A stretch of DNA of 43,972 nucleotides from an uncultured SAR116 cluster alpha proteobacterium (GCA_902539895.1 CACBMD010000012.1:1-43972), one strand, 5' to 3'. Shown: positions 36,198-43,972, numbered from the stretch's first letter. The notes: generated from the sequence alone by a model not told the origin. Translations and numbers: made by a program.

Positions 36198-38192
36198 TTA
36201 ATTTAACAATCTTAAGAAAACATCCCCACCTGCATTAGCTTGTGCAAGCATTGAAGAAGCAGCTTTTGACATTATTTGTGCCTTGGTAAGTCTTGCTGTC
36301 TCAAGAGCAAAATCAGCATCCTCTAATTTAGATAATCTTGAAGAAGAATTATTCTTTGCATCAAGTAAAAAATTTAATTTATGATCAATTGCATTTTCAC
36401 TTGCTCCAAATTTTGCTCTTGTATTGGCAATTGTATCAATTGCGTTATCAATGCTTGTTAAAGCAGAGGTTGCATTTGAAGAACTTGATACAGATATTAT
36501 TGATCCAGGTGTAGAAGCACTGCTTGAAGCCTGTGCCTGAAATCCAAGTTCACCTACATCATCACCAGAGATTTTAATTACATCACCAGCTGTATGAGTA
36601 AGAAGTATTTGGCCCTTGAATGTAACTGAGCTACCAACTGAAATGGTTGCTCCTGTTGCATCAGTATGACCATCAAAAAAAACACCAGGAGTTCCAGCAT
36701 GAGCAATTACAATGTCAGCACCACTGGCACTTGCAAGTTGAACTTCTCCACTTAAGTTAGCAGATGCAACAATATCCCCAATAGAAGCATTATTAATGGC
36801 TGTTATAGTCTCAGTTTCGTTAGTTACACTAGAGAAATTTATAGCATTTCCATTAATACTTATATTAGAAGCAGCAGTAGAAGCCTCTGAAAAATTCAGG
36901 TCTAGTGTTACTAAATTATCTCCAGATGCAGATACATTAGTTGATGATGAAACAGAGTTAATTGCAATAGCTTTAGCCGCGGCAGATGCACTGTCAGATG
37001 CGCCAATTACAACGTCATTTATTTTAATGTCATGAGATGTTGTAAGAGCATTAGTTGATACTAAATCTGATCTAATAACTGTATTAGAATCAACTTCATT
37101 AAATCCAAATCTTGCTATATCGTCAATGTTTCCACTATTGGATACATATCCGTTAGCTTTTGTCATAGCTTCAATTTTAACAAATGTACCATCAACATTT
37201 TCCAACTTTATATATCCTAAATAGGTACCTGCAGTAAACCCAGCATCAGTTGGAGCATTGCCACCAATAACAATGTCATTACCGGTAGTATTCGATAATG
37301 TAATTGTATTATCTGAGTTAAGTGTAGCTGTTACACCTCCAGCTTCTTGGTTTATTTCAGTAACTAAATTTTCTAAACTTGTTTGAATTGATATTATATT
37401 AGTATTAATTGTAAAACTATTACTCATGCTTAAAGAGCTTTTTGCAGCAGAAGTGAGTTTGTTAAAACCTGTTGCTGTAGCACCGTGGGTATTGGAATTA
37501 GCGTTAATAGCAGTAACCAGTGCAGCTGCTGTATTGTTTCCTGATGATAAGTTATCAGTTAAGTTTGCTGCTAAGGCGTTTTGTGAGTTAATTTTAATAT
37601 CACTAGCTGCAAGATTATTATTATTGTAAGTAAATCCTGTTACTCGTCCACTGGTAAACTCTTTTACACCTGACGCTCCAGATAAACCTAGTGCTGTGCT
37701 ATCAGACTTAACTAGATCAATAGAAACTATATCATCCTTAGTTTCTCCAATTAAAAAACTTATCTTATCGTTAGTTCCATCTAACAATTTCATAGTATTA
37801 AATTTTATTAATTTAGTTAAAGCATCTATTTCAGTTAAATAAGCATCTATTTCAACCTGTAATGTATTTCTGTCTGCAGTGGTCAAGGTTGTGCTACTTC
37901 CTTGCACTACTAGTTCTCGTATTCGAGCAAGTATATTATTTATTGAACTCAGTCCACTATCTGCAGTTTGGGTAAGTAATTTTCCTTCCCCTCCATTTGA
38001 AATTGCTTCTTGCAGTGATAAAATTTGTGCATTAAGTCTAGAAATGGGACCAATTGATGATGGATCATCTGAAGCATTATTAATTCTTTTACCGGATGAC
38101 AACCTCTCTGTACTCTCAGTTATCTCCTTAATTTGATTAGCCATATTTCTTTGAATAAATTGAGAAGCAGACAAATTACCAATATTAAGCAT
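36198..38192 (-). CDS. Flagellin (664 aa, large variable domain)
   Basis: Filament subunit. Residues 1-170 form the D0/D1 helices, with TERLSSGKRINNASDDPSSI and LARIRELVVQGSS. The C-terminal D1/D0 contains DNAIDTIANTRAKFGASENA and FALETARLTKAQIM, then SKAASSMLAQAN. The roughly 410-residue insert between contains hook-IN-like repeats (SDIKIN, HDIKINDVVIG, SNISINGNAINF). The ATG has GGAGG nine bases upstream. No sigma54 promoter precedes it, unlike the giant flagellin. Confidence 0.9.
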   Translation of the reverse strand: MLNIGNLSASQFIQRNMANQIKEITESTERLSSGKRINNASDDPSSIGPISRLNAQILSLQEAISNGGEGKLLTQTADSGLSSINNILARIRELVVQGSSTTLTTADRNTLQVEIDAYLTEIDALTKLIKFNTMKLLDGTNDKISFLIGETKDDIVSIDLVKSDSTALGLSGASGVKEFTSGRVTGFTYNNNNLAASDIKINSQNALAANLTDNLSSGNNTAAALVTAINANSNTHGATATGFNKLTSAAKSSLSMSNSFTINTNIISIQTSLENLVTEINQEAGGVTATLNSDNTITLSNTTGNDIVIGGNAPTDAGFTAGTYLGYIKLENVDGTFVKIEAMTKANGYVSNSGNIDDIARFGFNEVDSNTVIRSDLVSTNALTTSHDIKINDVVIGASDSASAAAKAIAINSVSSSTNVSASGDNLVTLDLNFSEASTAASNISINGNAINFSSVTNETETITAINNASIGDIVASANLSGEVQLASASGADIVIAHAGTPGVFFDGHTDATGATISVGSSVTFKGQILLTHTAGDVIKISGDDVGELGFQAQASSSASTPGSIISVSSSSNATSALTSIDNAIDTIANTRAKFGASENAIDHKLNFLLDAKNNSSSRLSKLEDADFALETARLTKAQIMSKAASSMLAQANAGGDVFLRLLN

Positions 38193-38233
38193 AAATAAAT
38201 TCCTCCACGAATTATATTAATATTACGGCAGTA

Positions 38234-38260
38234 ATTACGACTGAAAATGCAATTTGTTTA
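38234..38260 (-). promoter_or_regulatory. Possible sigma28-type promoter for the 664-aa flagellin
   Basis: On the minus strand TAAA (38260-38257) is followed after 15 bases by GTCGTAAT, a weak match to the TAAA-N15-GCCGATAA flagellin promoter. A second CGTAAT lies 12 bases downstream of the first as a direct repeat. The predicted leader would be about 35 bases. Confidence 0.3.
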
Positions 38261-38293
38261 ATTTTTTTTAAAAAAATATAATTATATATCTGA

Positions 38294-38590
38294 TTAATAT
38301 TTAATTGATGAATATGCTTTGAGTCTTTTGCTGAATTTATTATGATTTTTTGACAGATTTTGTAATTTATTTTCTGTAGCTTTTATATTTTCAATATTAT
38401 TTTCTAATAGTTTACCAATTCTTTTCTTGATGGCATTTTTTTTACTTTCGCTTTCTATAATTTTTTTTATTAATGCTCTTCGTTGAACGTCAATAAAAGA
38501 AATCTGAGAAAACTCATTATTATAAATTAAATCTGAAATTTTTTTTGATAGATTTTCCAATAAATCTAGATCTGAGTTAAGATTATCCAT
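38294..38590 (-). CDS. fliT: FliT-like flagellar export chaperone
   Basis: 98 aa, helical, highly charged. It follows fliS by 2 bases, the usual fliS-fliT arrangement, and has the size of FliT, which binds the filament cap FliD in other bacteria. Sequence similarity is too weak to be sure. ATG 38590 is preferred over ATG 38623, which has no suitable ribosome site and would overlap fliS by 31 bases. Confidence 0.65.
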   Translation of the reverse strand: MDNLNSDLDLLENLSKKISDLIYNNEFSQISFIDVQRRALIKKIIESESKKNAIKKRIGKLLENNIENIKATENKLQNLSKNHNKFSKRLKAYSSIKY

Positions 38591-38610
38591 CTTTATTTCT
38601 CTAAAGATGG
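38587..38610 (-). repeat. Hairpin covering the fliS stop and fliT start
   Basis: CCATCTTTA (38587-38595) and TAAAGATGG (38602-38610) are perfect 9-base arms with a 6-base loop. In the RNA they contain the fliS stop codon and the fliT AUG, with the ribosome-binding GAGA in the loop. Translation of fliS would be needed to open it. Confidence 0.6.
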
Positions 38611-39030
38611 TATTTCTTCCCATCCTTCCATAATTTGTTTTATAACATCAATAGCTTTGATAATCCCCTCTTCAATTTTTTGACTAAAGCCCTTAATAAT
38701 TTCATGACGACAGTACTCATATAATTGAAATAAATTATTAGCAATTTCTATAGCTTTATCAAAATCTAAGCTAGTTTGTAGACCATAAATAATAGAAAGT
38801 GATTTAGTTAGATTTTTGGACTTTTGACGTGCATATTTTTCTTCAAAATCTTTATCAACTGAAAATTGATCTTGTTTTCTTTTTCTTTCGTCTTGAATGT
38901 CTAAAACAATTTTCTGCATTGAATTTACTAATTCCTTCATCAAGGTTCTTACTATTTCGTGAGAAGATGTAACAGAATTAGATGATTGCTGTGTCTTTTT
39001 GTATGCATCAATATATTGGCTATTTGTCAT
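38593..39030 (-). CDS. fliS: Flagellin export chaperone FliS
   Basis: FliS keeps flagellin unfolded for export. The 145-aa protein has IIYGLQTSLDFDKAIEIANN, LFQLYEYCRHEI and the GWEEIP end, all close to the family pattern (GLxxSLDxEKGGELAxNL, LYxYM). The N-terminal Y-containing YIDAYKKTQ segment is also typical. It lies between the two flagellin genes. Confidence 0.92.
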   Translation of the reverse strand: MTNSQYIDAYKKTQQSSNSVTSSHEIVRTLMKELVNSMQKIVLDIQDERKRKQDQFSVDKDFEEKYARQKSKNLTKSLSIIYGLQTSLDFDKAIEIANNLFQLYEYCRHEIIKGFSQKIEEGIIKAIDVIKQIMEGWEEIPSLEK

Positions 39031-39058
39031 TAAACAGTCTCAACTTTAATAAATAAGT

Positions 39059-39072
39059 GTCAAAAATTTGAT
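39059..39072. promoter_or_regulatory. Candidate FleQ box 3 between fliS and the orphan gene
   Basis: GTCAAAAATTTGAT fits GTCAA-N4-TTGAC except the last base. It lies in the 71-base divergent gap before fliS and the small orphan gene. Confidence 0.4.
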
Positions 39073-39101
39073 TTTTCATAGTTTTTATGTTTATTTACAT
39101 T

Positions 39102-39458
39102 ATGATTAATAATAATTTACAAAATCCATATGCTATTAATGAGATTTATGCTTCTAGACCTCTAAGGAATGAAAGCTCTAGTCTAACTGCAAACAGTATG
39201 CCAACAACGGGTAGAATTGTAACTGAGACTGGGGTTCCAAAAAGAGCTTTAAATAATGAACCTCCAAATTTTATCAGACATGTATATGTTAATAATCAGA
39301 CCGCGAGTAATGGGTCACTTACAGAAAGTTTTATAAGATCCCGGGCTTCTTTATCTCCTTCATATTTCCACAATGAAATAGTTGCGCGATATAATATGAT
39401 AAGCACTGTTCCTAATAATATTACGCAATTAAAAAAATCTTTTGAAAAATTAGCTTAA
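39102..39458 (+). CDS. Small orphan protein upstream of the giant flagellin
   Basis: 118 aa from ATG 39102 (ATG 39087 would add five residues; neither has a good ribosome site). It is Asn/Ser/Thr-rich with no membrane segment, and ends in a short helix QLKKSFEKLA. No family was recognised. It is divergent from fliS and ends just before the flagellin's sigma54 promoter. A secreted or regulatory partner of flagellin is possible. Confidence 0.6.
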   Translation: MINNNLQNPYAINEIYASRPLRNESSSLTANSMPTTGRIVTETGVPKRALNNEPPNFIRHVYVNNQTASNGSLTESFIRSRASLSPSYFHNEIVARYNMISTVPNNITQLKKSFEKLA

Positions 39459-39475
39459 GTAAAATTAGTTAAATT

Positions 39476-39492
39476 TTGGCATAACAATTGCA
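39476..39492 (+). promoter_or_regulatory. Sigma54 (-24/-12) promoter for the giant flagellin
   Basis: The sequence reads TTGGCATA-ACAA-TTGCA. GG (39478-39479) and GC (39490-39491) are 10 bases apart. Predicted initiation near 39503 leaves about 22 bases to the ATG at 39526. Confidence 0.88.
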
Positions 39493-39525
39493 GTGATTTC
39501 CTACGAAATTAATTTGGAGATTAAA

Positions 39526-42429
39526 ATGCCAACAGTAAATACTAACTCCGCAGCTCAGTTTGCACTTAACAAATTAAATGCAACAGAACGCGAAATGACA
39601 ACTTCGATGGAACGTTTGTCATCTGGAAAACGTATTAATCATGCTGGTGATGATGCAGCCGGTGCTGCAATTGCTGACAGGATGACTGCACAGATTAGAG
39701 GATTGGAGCAATCAGTAAGAAATGCTGCTGACGTTATTTCTATGGCACAGGTTACTGAAGGTGCATTGGATGAATCTTCATCAATTATACAAAGAATAAG
39801 AGAACTAGCTATTCAATCAGCATCAGATACTTATAATGGTGAAGAACGTGCATATATAGATGCTGAAGTTGACCAATTATTGGCTGAATTAGATCGTGTA
39901 ACTAGAGATACAACTTTTAATGAAATAGCTGTATTAGATGGGTCATTTGCTGATAGACGTTTCCAAATTGGAACTCATGAGCGTGAATTTGCTCAATTAT
40001 CAATTTCTTCAATGAGAATAGACAGTTTAGGAGCATATAAAGCAACATCACAGGGAACAGAAACGACTGATGATACTGGTGGTCCAGTTGACAACGATAA
40101 CTTAGCATTAAATGCTTATGCTGTTGCAGATACATCAGAAACCAATTTGGTACAGGCAGAATCATTTACAGTTCATGGCATTCTTGGAAGCTCATCTGTT
40201 ACAGCAGCAGCTGGATCTAATGTAAGAGACATCGCTACTTCTGTTAATGCAGTTTTTGACTCCACTGGAGTTTCAGCCATAGCTTCTACTCAACTTAAAC
40301 TTCAAGCTAAAACTTTGGATGATGCTTATAATGGCCAAACAAGCCTATCATTTAGTATACAAGGTAAAAATACAACAGCCGTTACAATAGCTGCAAATGT
40401 TACACTGAATAACAATGAAGGAAGTTCTGTATTATCTGAATTACGGGATTCAATTAATAATTATACCACTACTACTGGTGTAACAGCTACCCTTTCAACA
40501 GACAAATCATCAATGATTTTAGTGCAAAACGAAGGTTATGATATTAAATTAGGTGATGTAAATTTTGGAGGAGATACAACAACAACAGGTACAAGAAGAA
40601 CTTTATTAGTTACTAGTTTGGATAATAATGAAGTTGTAGCAGGTGACCCAGTATCTCTCGGAGATACAAATGTAACGACAACTGATGATGATGGTTTGTT
40701 TTCAGGAACAATAACAACCACTGACACAGTTATTGGAGCAACACCAACTGAAACTTCTTTAACTGTAACAGGGGCAACCACATTAACTTCAGTTGCTAGT
40801 ACATTTAATGGTGGTGGTAACCCAATGGGTACAGCAGCTTTGAGCACAATTACGCTTGCAGACGCATCAAATTTTACAACAGCTGGAACAATTAAAATAG
40901 GAAGTGAATTTTTTACATATACTGGAAAAAATGGTAATAACTTAACAGGAGTATTAAGGGCTAGAGAAAGTAGTACTGCATTTAATCATGCACATAGTGC
41001 AGCAGTCACGCAAGTAATTGGTAGTAAGGATACAATGGCTGGTTCTGGTGTTATAAAAGCAGACACTACTAACTTAGCCGCATCTGGAGCTGTTAAAATT
41101 GGTAATGAATTTTTTACATACACTGGAAAAACAGGATCAACTCTTACAGGAGTAACCAGAGCAGCAAGTAGTACAACAGCGGCTATCCATGAGCCAGCAG
41201 CTGCTATTACCCAGGCATTGACATTATCTGAAACAACATTGAATGTGGGTGACACAACTGGGTTTCCTACTGCTGGAACTTTACAAATAGGTAATGAATT
41301 TGTTACTTATACAGGTGTAACGGCTACATCTTTCACTGGAGTTACAAGAGGAGTAACTGTTGATACAATTACTTCAACAGCGGCAAATCACGCAAATGGT
41401 GACTCTATTAAAGACATGTCTTCAAGATTTACACTAACTGGACCCCTCTCACTTGCTACTGACGATAATAAAGTTTGTGATGAACAAACAATTGCTGCTG
41501 GTTTTACTGGCTCTGAAAGTCTAGTTATGGTGGATGCAACAGCTACTCTTAATTCATTTATTACAATTACTTCAACTGCTGCATCAAGTGCAAATTTTGT
41601 AATAACTGGAACAGATGTATATGGCAATGAACAAACTGAAACAATTCCCGGTCATACAGGAAGTACATATCCAAAAACATTAACCTCTACAAAGATTTAT
41701 GGAACAGTTGCCAGTGTAAAACCTTCAACAACAGATAGTGATGCAAAAATTAGAGTTGGTGTAAAAAATACTATTGCTAATGAGTCTATACTTGTAACAA
41801 TTACAAGCTCTGCTAGTGATGAGTCTGCTAAAACATTTACAGTCGTTGGAACTGGTATGGATGGCACTTCTCTTACTGAAATCATTACAGGACCTGAAGC
41901 TAATAAAACTGTAACTGGCCGACGTATATTTAAAACAATTCATACAATCACGCCTTCTGACACAACTACTGGTGCTATCAAAATCGGTGTAAAAGGTGCA
42001 GATTCTGTTATTATTACAGGTCAACTTGAAATGTCATCTAGCAACAGTTTCACTGTAGTCGGTGAAGATGGAAAAGGTCTATTTGAGGCATCACCTGGTG
42101 CTGCGTCATTAGATAAGTTATCAGGTGTAAGTTTGCTAACAAGACAATCTTCAGTTGATGCTTTACGCGTTCTAGATAGGTCCCTTGACAGAATTCATAA
42201 AGAAAGAGCAAAACTTGGTGCTTTAATGAGTAGAATGGAAAAAGCAATTGATAATTTGTCAAACGTAGCCCTAAACACTAAAGCTTCAAGAGGTAGAATT
42301 GAAGATGCTGATTTTGCAAAAGAGTCTGCAAGGATGACTAAGGCACAAATTTTACAACAATCTGCAATGGCAATGATAGCACAAGCAGGAAAAGCACAAC
42401 AAAATGTGCTTCAATTATTACAGCAGTAA
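39526..42429 (+). CDS. Giant flagellin with phage-virion-like repeats in its variable domain
   Basis: 967 aa, against 270-500 for common flagellins. The start is ATG 39526, with TTGGAGA upstream; the frame opens earlier at 39493. The D0/D1 N terminus has MERLSSGKRINHAGDDAAGA and QRIRELAIQSASDTYNGEER; the C-terminal D1/D0 (about residues 865-967) has DRIHKERAKLGALMSRMEKA and MTKAQILQQSAMAMIAQAGK. The insert of about 690 residues includes three copies of a GT-I/L-x-IGxEFxTYTG-x8-TGVTR repeat (residues 439-630) and two copies of an ITITS-x-GTDxxG-x-TETI type repeat (664-825). It is directly controlled by a sigma54 promoter. Confidence 0.9.
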   Translation: MPTVNTNSAAQFALNKLNATEREMTTSMERLSSGKRINHAGDDAAGAAIADRMTAQIRGLEQSVRNAADVISMAQVTEGALDESSSIIQRIRELAIQSASDTYNGEERAYIDAEVDQLLAELDRVTRDTTFNEIAVLDGSFADRRFQIGTHEREFAQLSISSMRIDSLGAYKATSQGTETTDDTGGPVDNDNLALNAYAVADTSETNLVQAESFTVHGILGSSSVTAAAGSNVRDIATSVNAVFDSTGVSAIASTQLKLQAKTLDDAYNGQTSLSFSIQGKNTTAVTIAANVTLNNNEGSSVLSELRDSINNYTTTTGVTATLSTDKSSMILVQNEGYDIKLGDVNFGGDTTTTGTRRTLLVTSLDNNEVVAGDPVSLGDTNVTTTDDDGLFSGTITTTDTVIGATPTETSLTVTGATTLTSVASTFNGGGNPMGTAALSTITLADASNFTTAGTIKIGSEFFTYTGKNGNNLTGVLRARESSTAFNHAHSAAVTQVIGSKDTMAGSGVIKADTTNLAASGAVKIGNEFFTYTGKTGSTLTGVTRAASSTTAAIHEPAAAITQALTLSETTLNVGDTTGFPTAGTLQIGNEFVTYTGVTATSFTGVTRGVTVDTITSTAANHANGDSIKDMSSRFTLTGPLSLATDDNKVCDEQTIAAGFTGSESLVMVDATATLNSFITITSTAASSANFVITGTDVYGNEQTETIPGHTGSTYPKTLTSTKIYGTVASVKPSTTDSDAKIRVGVKNTIANESILVTITSSASDESAKTFTVVGTGMDGTSLTEIITGPEANKTVTGRRIFKTIHTITPSDTTTGAIKIGVKGADSVIITGQLEMSSSNSFTVVGEDGKGLFEASPGAASLDKLSGVSLLTRQSSVDALRVLDRSLDRIHKERAKLGALMSRMEKAIDNLSNVALNTKASRGRIEDADFAKESARMTKAQILQQSAMAMIAQAGKAQQNVLQLLQQ

Positions 42430-42467
42430 ATTATATAGCATCACTAATTATCCCCGTTAACCAGAGC

Positions 42468-42494
42468 GAACCACTACTAAAATGGTTCTTTCTC
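42468..42494 (+). terminator. Possible terminator of the giant flagellin gene
   Basis: GAACCA and TGGTTC (42468-42473 and 42483-42488) form a 6-base stem with a 9-base loop, followed by TTTCTC. It lies 38 bases after the flagellin stop. The U-run is short. Confidence 0.4.
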
Positions 42495-42682
42495 ATAAGC
42501 ATGAATATAATTATTTTAGTTAAGAAAAACTAAATTATCTTCATTAAGAAAGTTAAAATTAATTATTATAATCTTGTGTACAAGTAGCATTTCTAACTTC
42601 TAATCAACTTAAAAATATTGAAGTTAACTCTGGTTAGATTTAAATAACCTACTAATATTATTGTTTAATTAAAATAAAAAGT

Positions 42683-42711
42683 CTCGACTAATATTGATTT
42701 TATTCATCGAG
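42683..42711 (-). terminator. Possible terminator downstream of the CMP-sugar synthetase gene
   Basis: CTCGA (42683-42687) and TCGAG (42707-42711) make a 5-base stem with a 19-base loop. On the minus strand it is followed by ACTTTTTATTTT, so it might end that operon. It is T-rich on the plus side as well. Confidence 0.3.
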
Positions 42712-42794
42712 TTTTATATTTCTCAATTGCGTATTAGATAGTATATAAATTTTAGTTTAGTAGTAACATATTATGCTTTAGCGAAAAATTTATA

Positions 42795-43508
42795 CTATTG
42801 AGTTATATGAATTTCTTTGGGAATATCCACATTTTGTACATAATTCAATGATTCTTCAATTTTAGAACAAATAATAAAGTCTTCTTCATACTTTATTAAC
42901 ATACCAGCAAGCGTGCTTACTTCAACAAGTGACATGTTGCCTGGAAACAATCCTTTAAAACCTTCCATTCTTGACTTTACGTAAGTATCCCTTCTCCATC
43001 CCATACAGCTATATATGTATCTTTGAATAGGTTCTAGATCTTGTGTTTTTTCAAATGGACTATTAGGATTAAAATTGATTGGATTGTTTGAGATACTACA
43101 ATGTTGATATAAGGTATTGATTGCCATAACACAATCTACATTGGTATCGTGCAAACGTAACCCACAATTTTTTATATCTTCTATCGTTTGCAAAGGGCTT
43201 ACACTATTGACCCATAATATTGTATCGCAAGAAGGAAGCTCTTCAAAGAAAAAATCCATTACCATATCTGTTGTTGCATTATCACCAGCTAATTTTTCTG
43301 TTCTTTGTATGAACCCTACTTTATTACAATTAACAAGTTGTTCAAAAAATGGATCATCACTGCTTATGATAACTTTATCAAAAATACCAGAAGCTAGACA
43401 CTTATCTCTTGCAATTTCAACTAAAGTTCTAGAATTAAAAGACTTATAATTTTTTTTTGGTAAGCGTTTACTACCCGACCTTGCTGGTATAATGGCTATT
43501 TTATTCAT
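42795..43508 (-). CDS. CMP-sugar synthetase (cytidylyltransferase, PseF/NeuA-like)
   Basis: Activates a nonulosonic acid-type sugar with CTP. The 237-aa protein starts at ATG 43508 with GGAG six bases upstream; a longer frame to 43520 lacks this. The nucleotide-binding N terminus ARSGSKRLPKKN (9-20) and VIISSDDP (about 47-54) are the family hallmarks. Whether it uses pseudaminic, legionaminic or sialic acid cannot be read from the sequence. The stop of the upstream glycosyltransferase overlaps its start as TGATG. Confidence 0.8.
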   Translation of the reverse strand: MNKIAIIPARSGSKRLPKKNYKSFNSRTLVEIARDKCLASGIFDKVIISSDDPFFEQLVNCNKVGFIQRTEKLAGDNATTDMVMDFFFEELPSCDTILWVNSVSPLQTIEDIKNCGLRLHDTNVDCVMAINTLYQHCSISNNPINFNPNSPFEKTQDLEPIQRYIYSCMGWRRDTYVKSRMEGFKGLFPGNMSLVEVSTLAGMLIKYEEDFIICSKIEESLNYVQNVDIPKEIHITQ

Positions 43509-43972
43509 CAAAAACTCCAATTTTTAATTATTTTAGAAATATCTTCAGCAATTGAACTAAATACATTATCCCAAGTTTCCCAAGTATTTCTTTCATAAAT
43601 TTGAACTAACGGACCTCTTGGATTTAACAAAATATTATTCCAAGCACTCTGTTTCCAATTTGCTAGTTTAGTTAACGTGCCAACTCCCGCTGAGATTAAT
43701 GGTATTGTAGATTTAATTGATATGACCATATCAAGTGCTGCATAGAGTGCGGCCACGTCATCTATATTATTAAAATGATCCAAATCATCAAAGTTGTGTA
43801 TTGTTACTCCAAGCTCTTTTTTTATATTGGTTAAATCATTTGCGAAATCAGTATATTGTAGATTAATGTATGTTATGTCGGGAAGTTTAAGAACTGGATA
43901 TAACTCAGATATAGTAGCATAATTTGGTAGACGCTTTTTATCCATATTATTACTTTTCCAACTAATACCGAT
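43508..43972 (-). CDS. C-terminal part of a TPR-type glycosyltransferase (truncated by window edge)
   Basis: The frame is open to the right edge, so the gene begins outside the window; Met at 43945 is internal. The visible 154 residues begin IGISWKSNN and continue with a sequence typical of the C-terminal lobe of TPR-linked glycosyltransferases: YINLQYTDF, DVAALYAALDMVISIKST and ISAGVGTLTK. The Caulobacter flagellin glycosyltransferase FlmG has such a domain. Coupling to a CMP-sugar synthetase and proximity to the flagellins suggest filament glycosylation. The N-terminal TPRs are not visible. Confidence 0.65.
   Translation of the reverse strand: MGISWKSNNMDKKRLPNYATISELYPVLKLPDITYINLQYTDFANDLTNIKKELGVTIHNFDDLDHFNNIDDVAALYAALDMVISIKSTIPLISAGVGTLTKLANWKQSAWNNILLNPRGPLVQIYERNTWETWDNVFSSIAEDISKIIKNWSF

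Larger units (their letters stand above)
42430..42794. other. Intergenic region between the giant flagellin and the CMP-sugar synthetase gene
   Basis: 365 bases without a supported gene. It holds two weak terminator-like hairpins (listed separately) and an A/T-rich stretch with no Shine-Dalgarno-led reading frame. A small RNA is possible but not shown. Confidence 0.6.

Noticed and set aside
36796-38136. Plus-strand frames opposite the 664-aa flagellin
   Set aside because: Shadows of the flagellin; no Shine-Dalgarno and no recognisable product.
40536-40847. Reading frames on the minus strand within the giant flagellin (also 39917-40165, 40986-41255, 41388-41627, 41697-41885, 41725-42024, 42050-42262)
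   Set aside because: They lie opposite a convincing flagellin frame and have Thr/Val/Ser-rich, low-complexity content expected of a shadow; no ribosome sites.
40840-41415. Direct repeats considered as CRISPR or transposon ends
   Set aside because: They are in-frame protein repeats inside a flagellin; spacing and conservation follow codons and there are no cas genes.
1-43972. tRNA, rRNA, insertion sequence and prophage genes
   Set aside because: No cloverleaf-like gap sequence, transposase, integrase or phage gene was found; the virion-like repeats are inside a flagellin.

Overview
The window is AT-rich chromosomal DNA from a bacterium, most likely a marine-type alphaproteobacterium with a compact genome. 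This is an inference from gene order (pdxA-ksgA beside a gmk-mltG-fabF-acpP-fabG-fabD block; rpsF-rpsR-rplI-dnaB-alr; mlaE-mlaF-radA-cvpA-purF-SDR), a PurF with a short propeptide, an L9 with a long charged tail, and many genes that overlap or sit a few bases apart. No rRNA, tRNA, insertion sequence, integrase or CRISPR array was seen.

Region 1 (1-16582) is housekeeping. A truncated pdxA and ksgA run rightward and meet the leftward fatty-acid/cell-envelope operon fabD-fabG-acpP-fabF-mltG-gmk. From about 6.8 kb a rightward run carries the S6/S18/L9 ribosomal protein genes (with a structured leader before rpsF), dnaB, alr, the MlaE/MlaF lipid-transport core, radA, cvpA, purF and a short-chain dehydrogenase.

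Region 2 (16585-32602) is a leftward flagellar supercluster. In transcription order it holds a sigma54 activator lacking a DNA-binding domain (FleT-like), then fliE F G H I J K L M N O P Q R, flhB and four small or unrecognised genes: two small proteins, a membrane coiled-coil protein and a PDZ-like membrane protein. Good -24/-12 (sigma54) promoters lie before fleT, fliK and fliO.

Region 3 (32793-43972) holds the master regulator and the filament genes. A FleQ-like sigma54 activator without a receiver domain is divergent from fleT. It is followed by a TPR-methyltransferase with its own sigma54 promoter, a 664-aa flagellin, the export chaperones fliT and fliS, a small orphan gene, and a 967-aa giant flagellin with a sigma54 promoter. 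At the right edge are a CMP-sugar synthetase and the C-terminal end of a glycosyltransferase, probably for filament glycosylation.

How it fits together: the FleQ/FleT split and the fleT-fliEFGHIJ order recall the Fla1 system of Rhodobacter sphaeroides, in which FleQ switches on fleT and the two together drive later genes. Candidate FleQ boxes (GTCA-N6-TGAC type) lie between fleQ and fleT and near other flagellar units. The most unusual content is the giant flagellin, whose central insert contains two families of tandem repeats resembling phage virion proteins, beside likely filament-modification enzymes.
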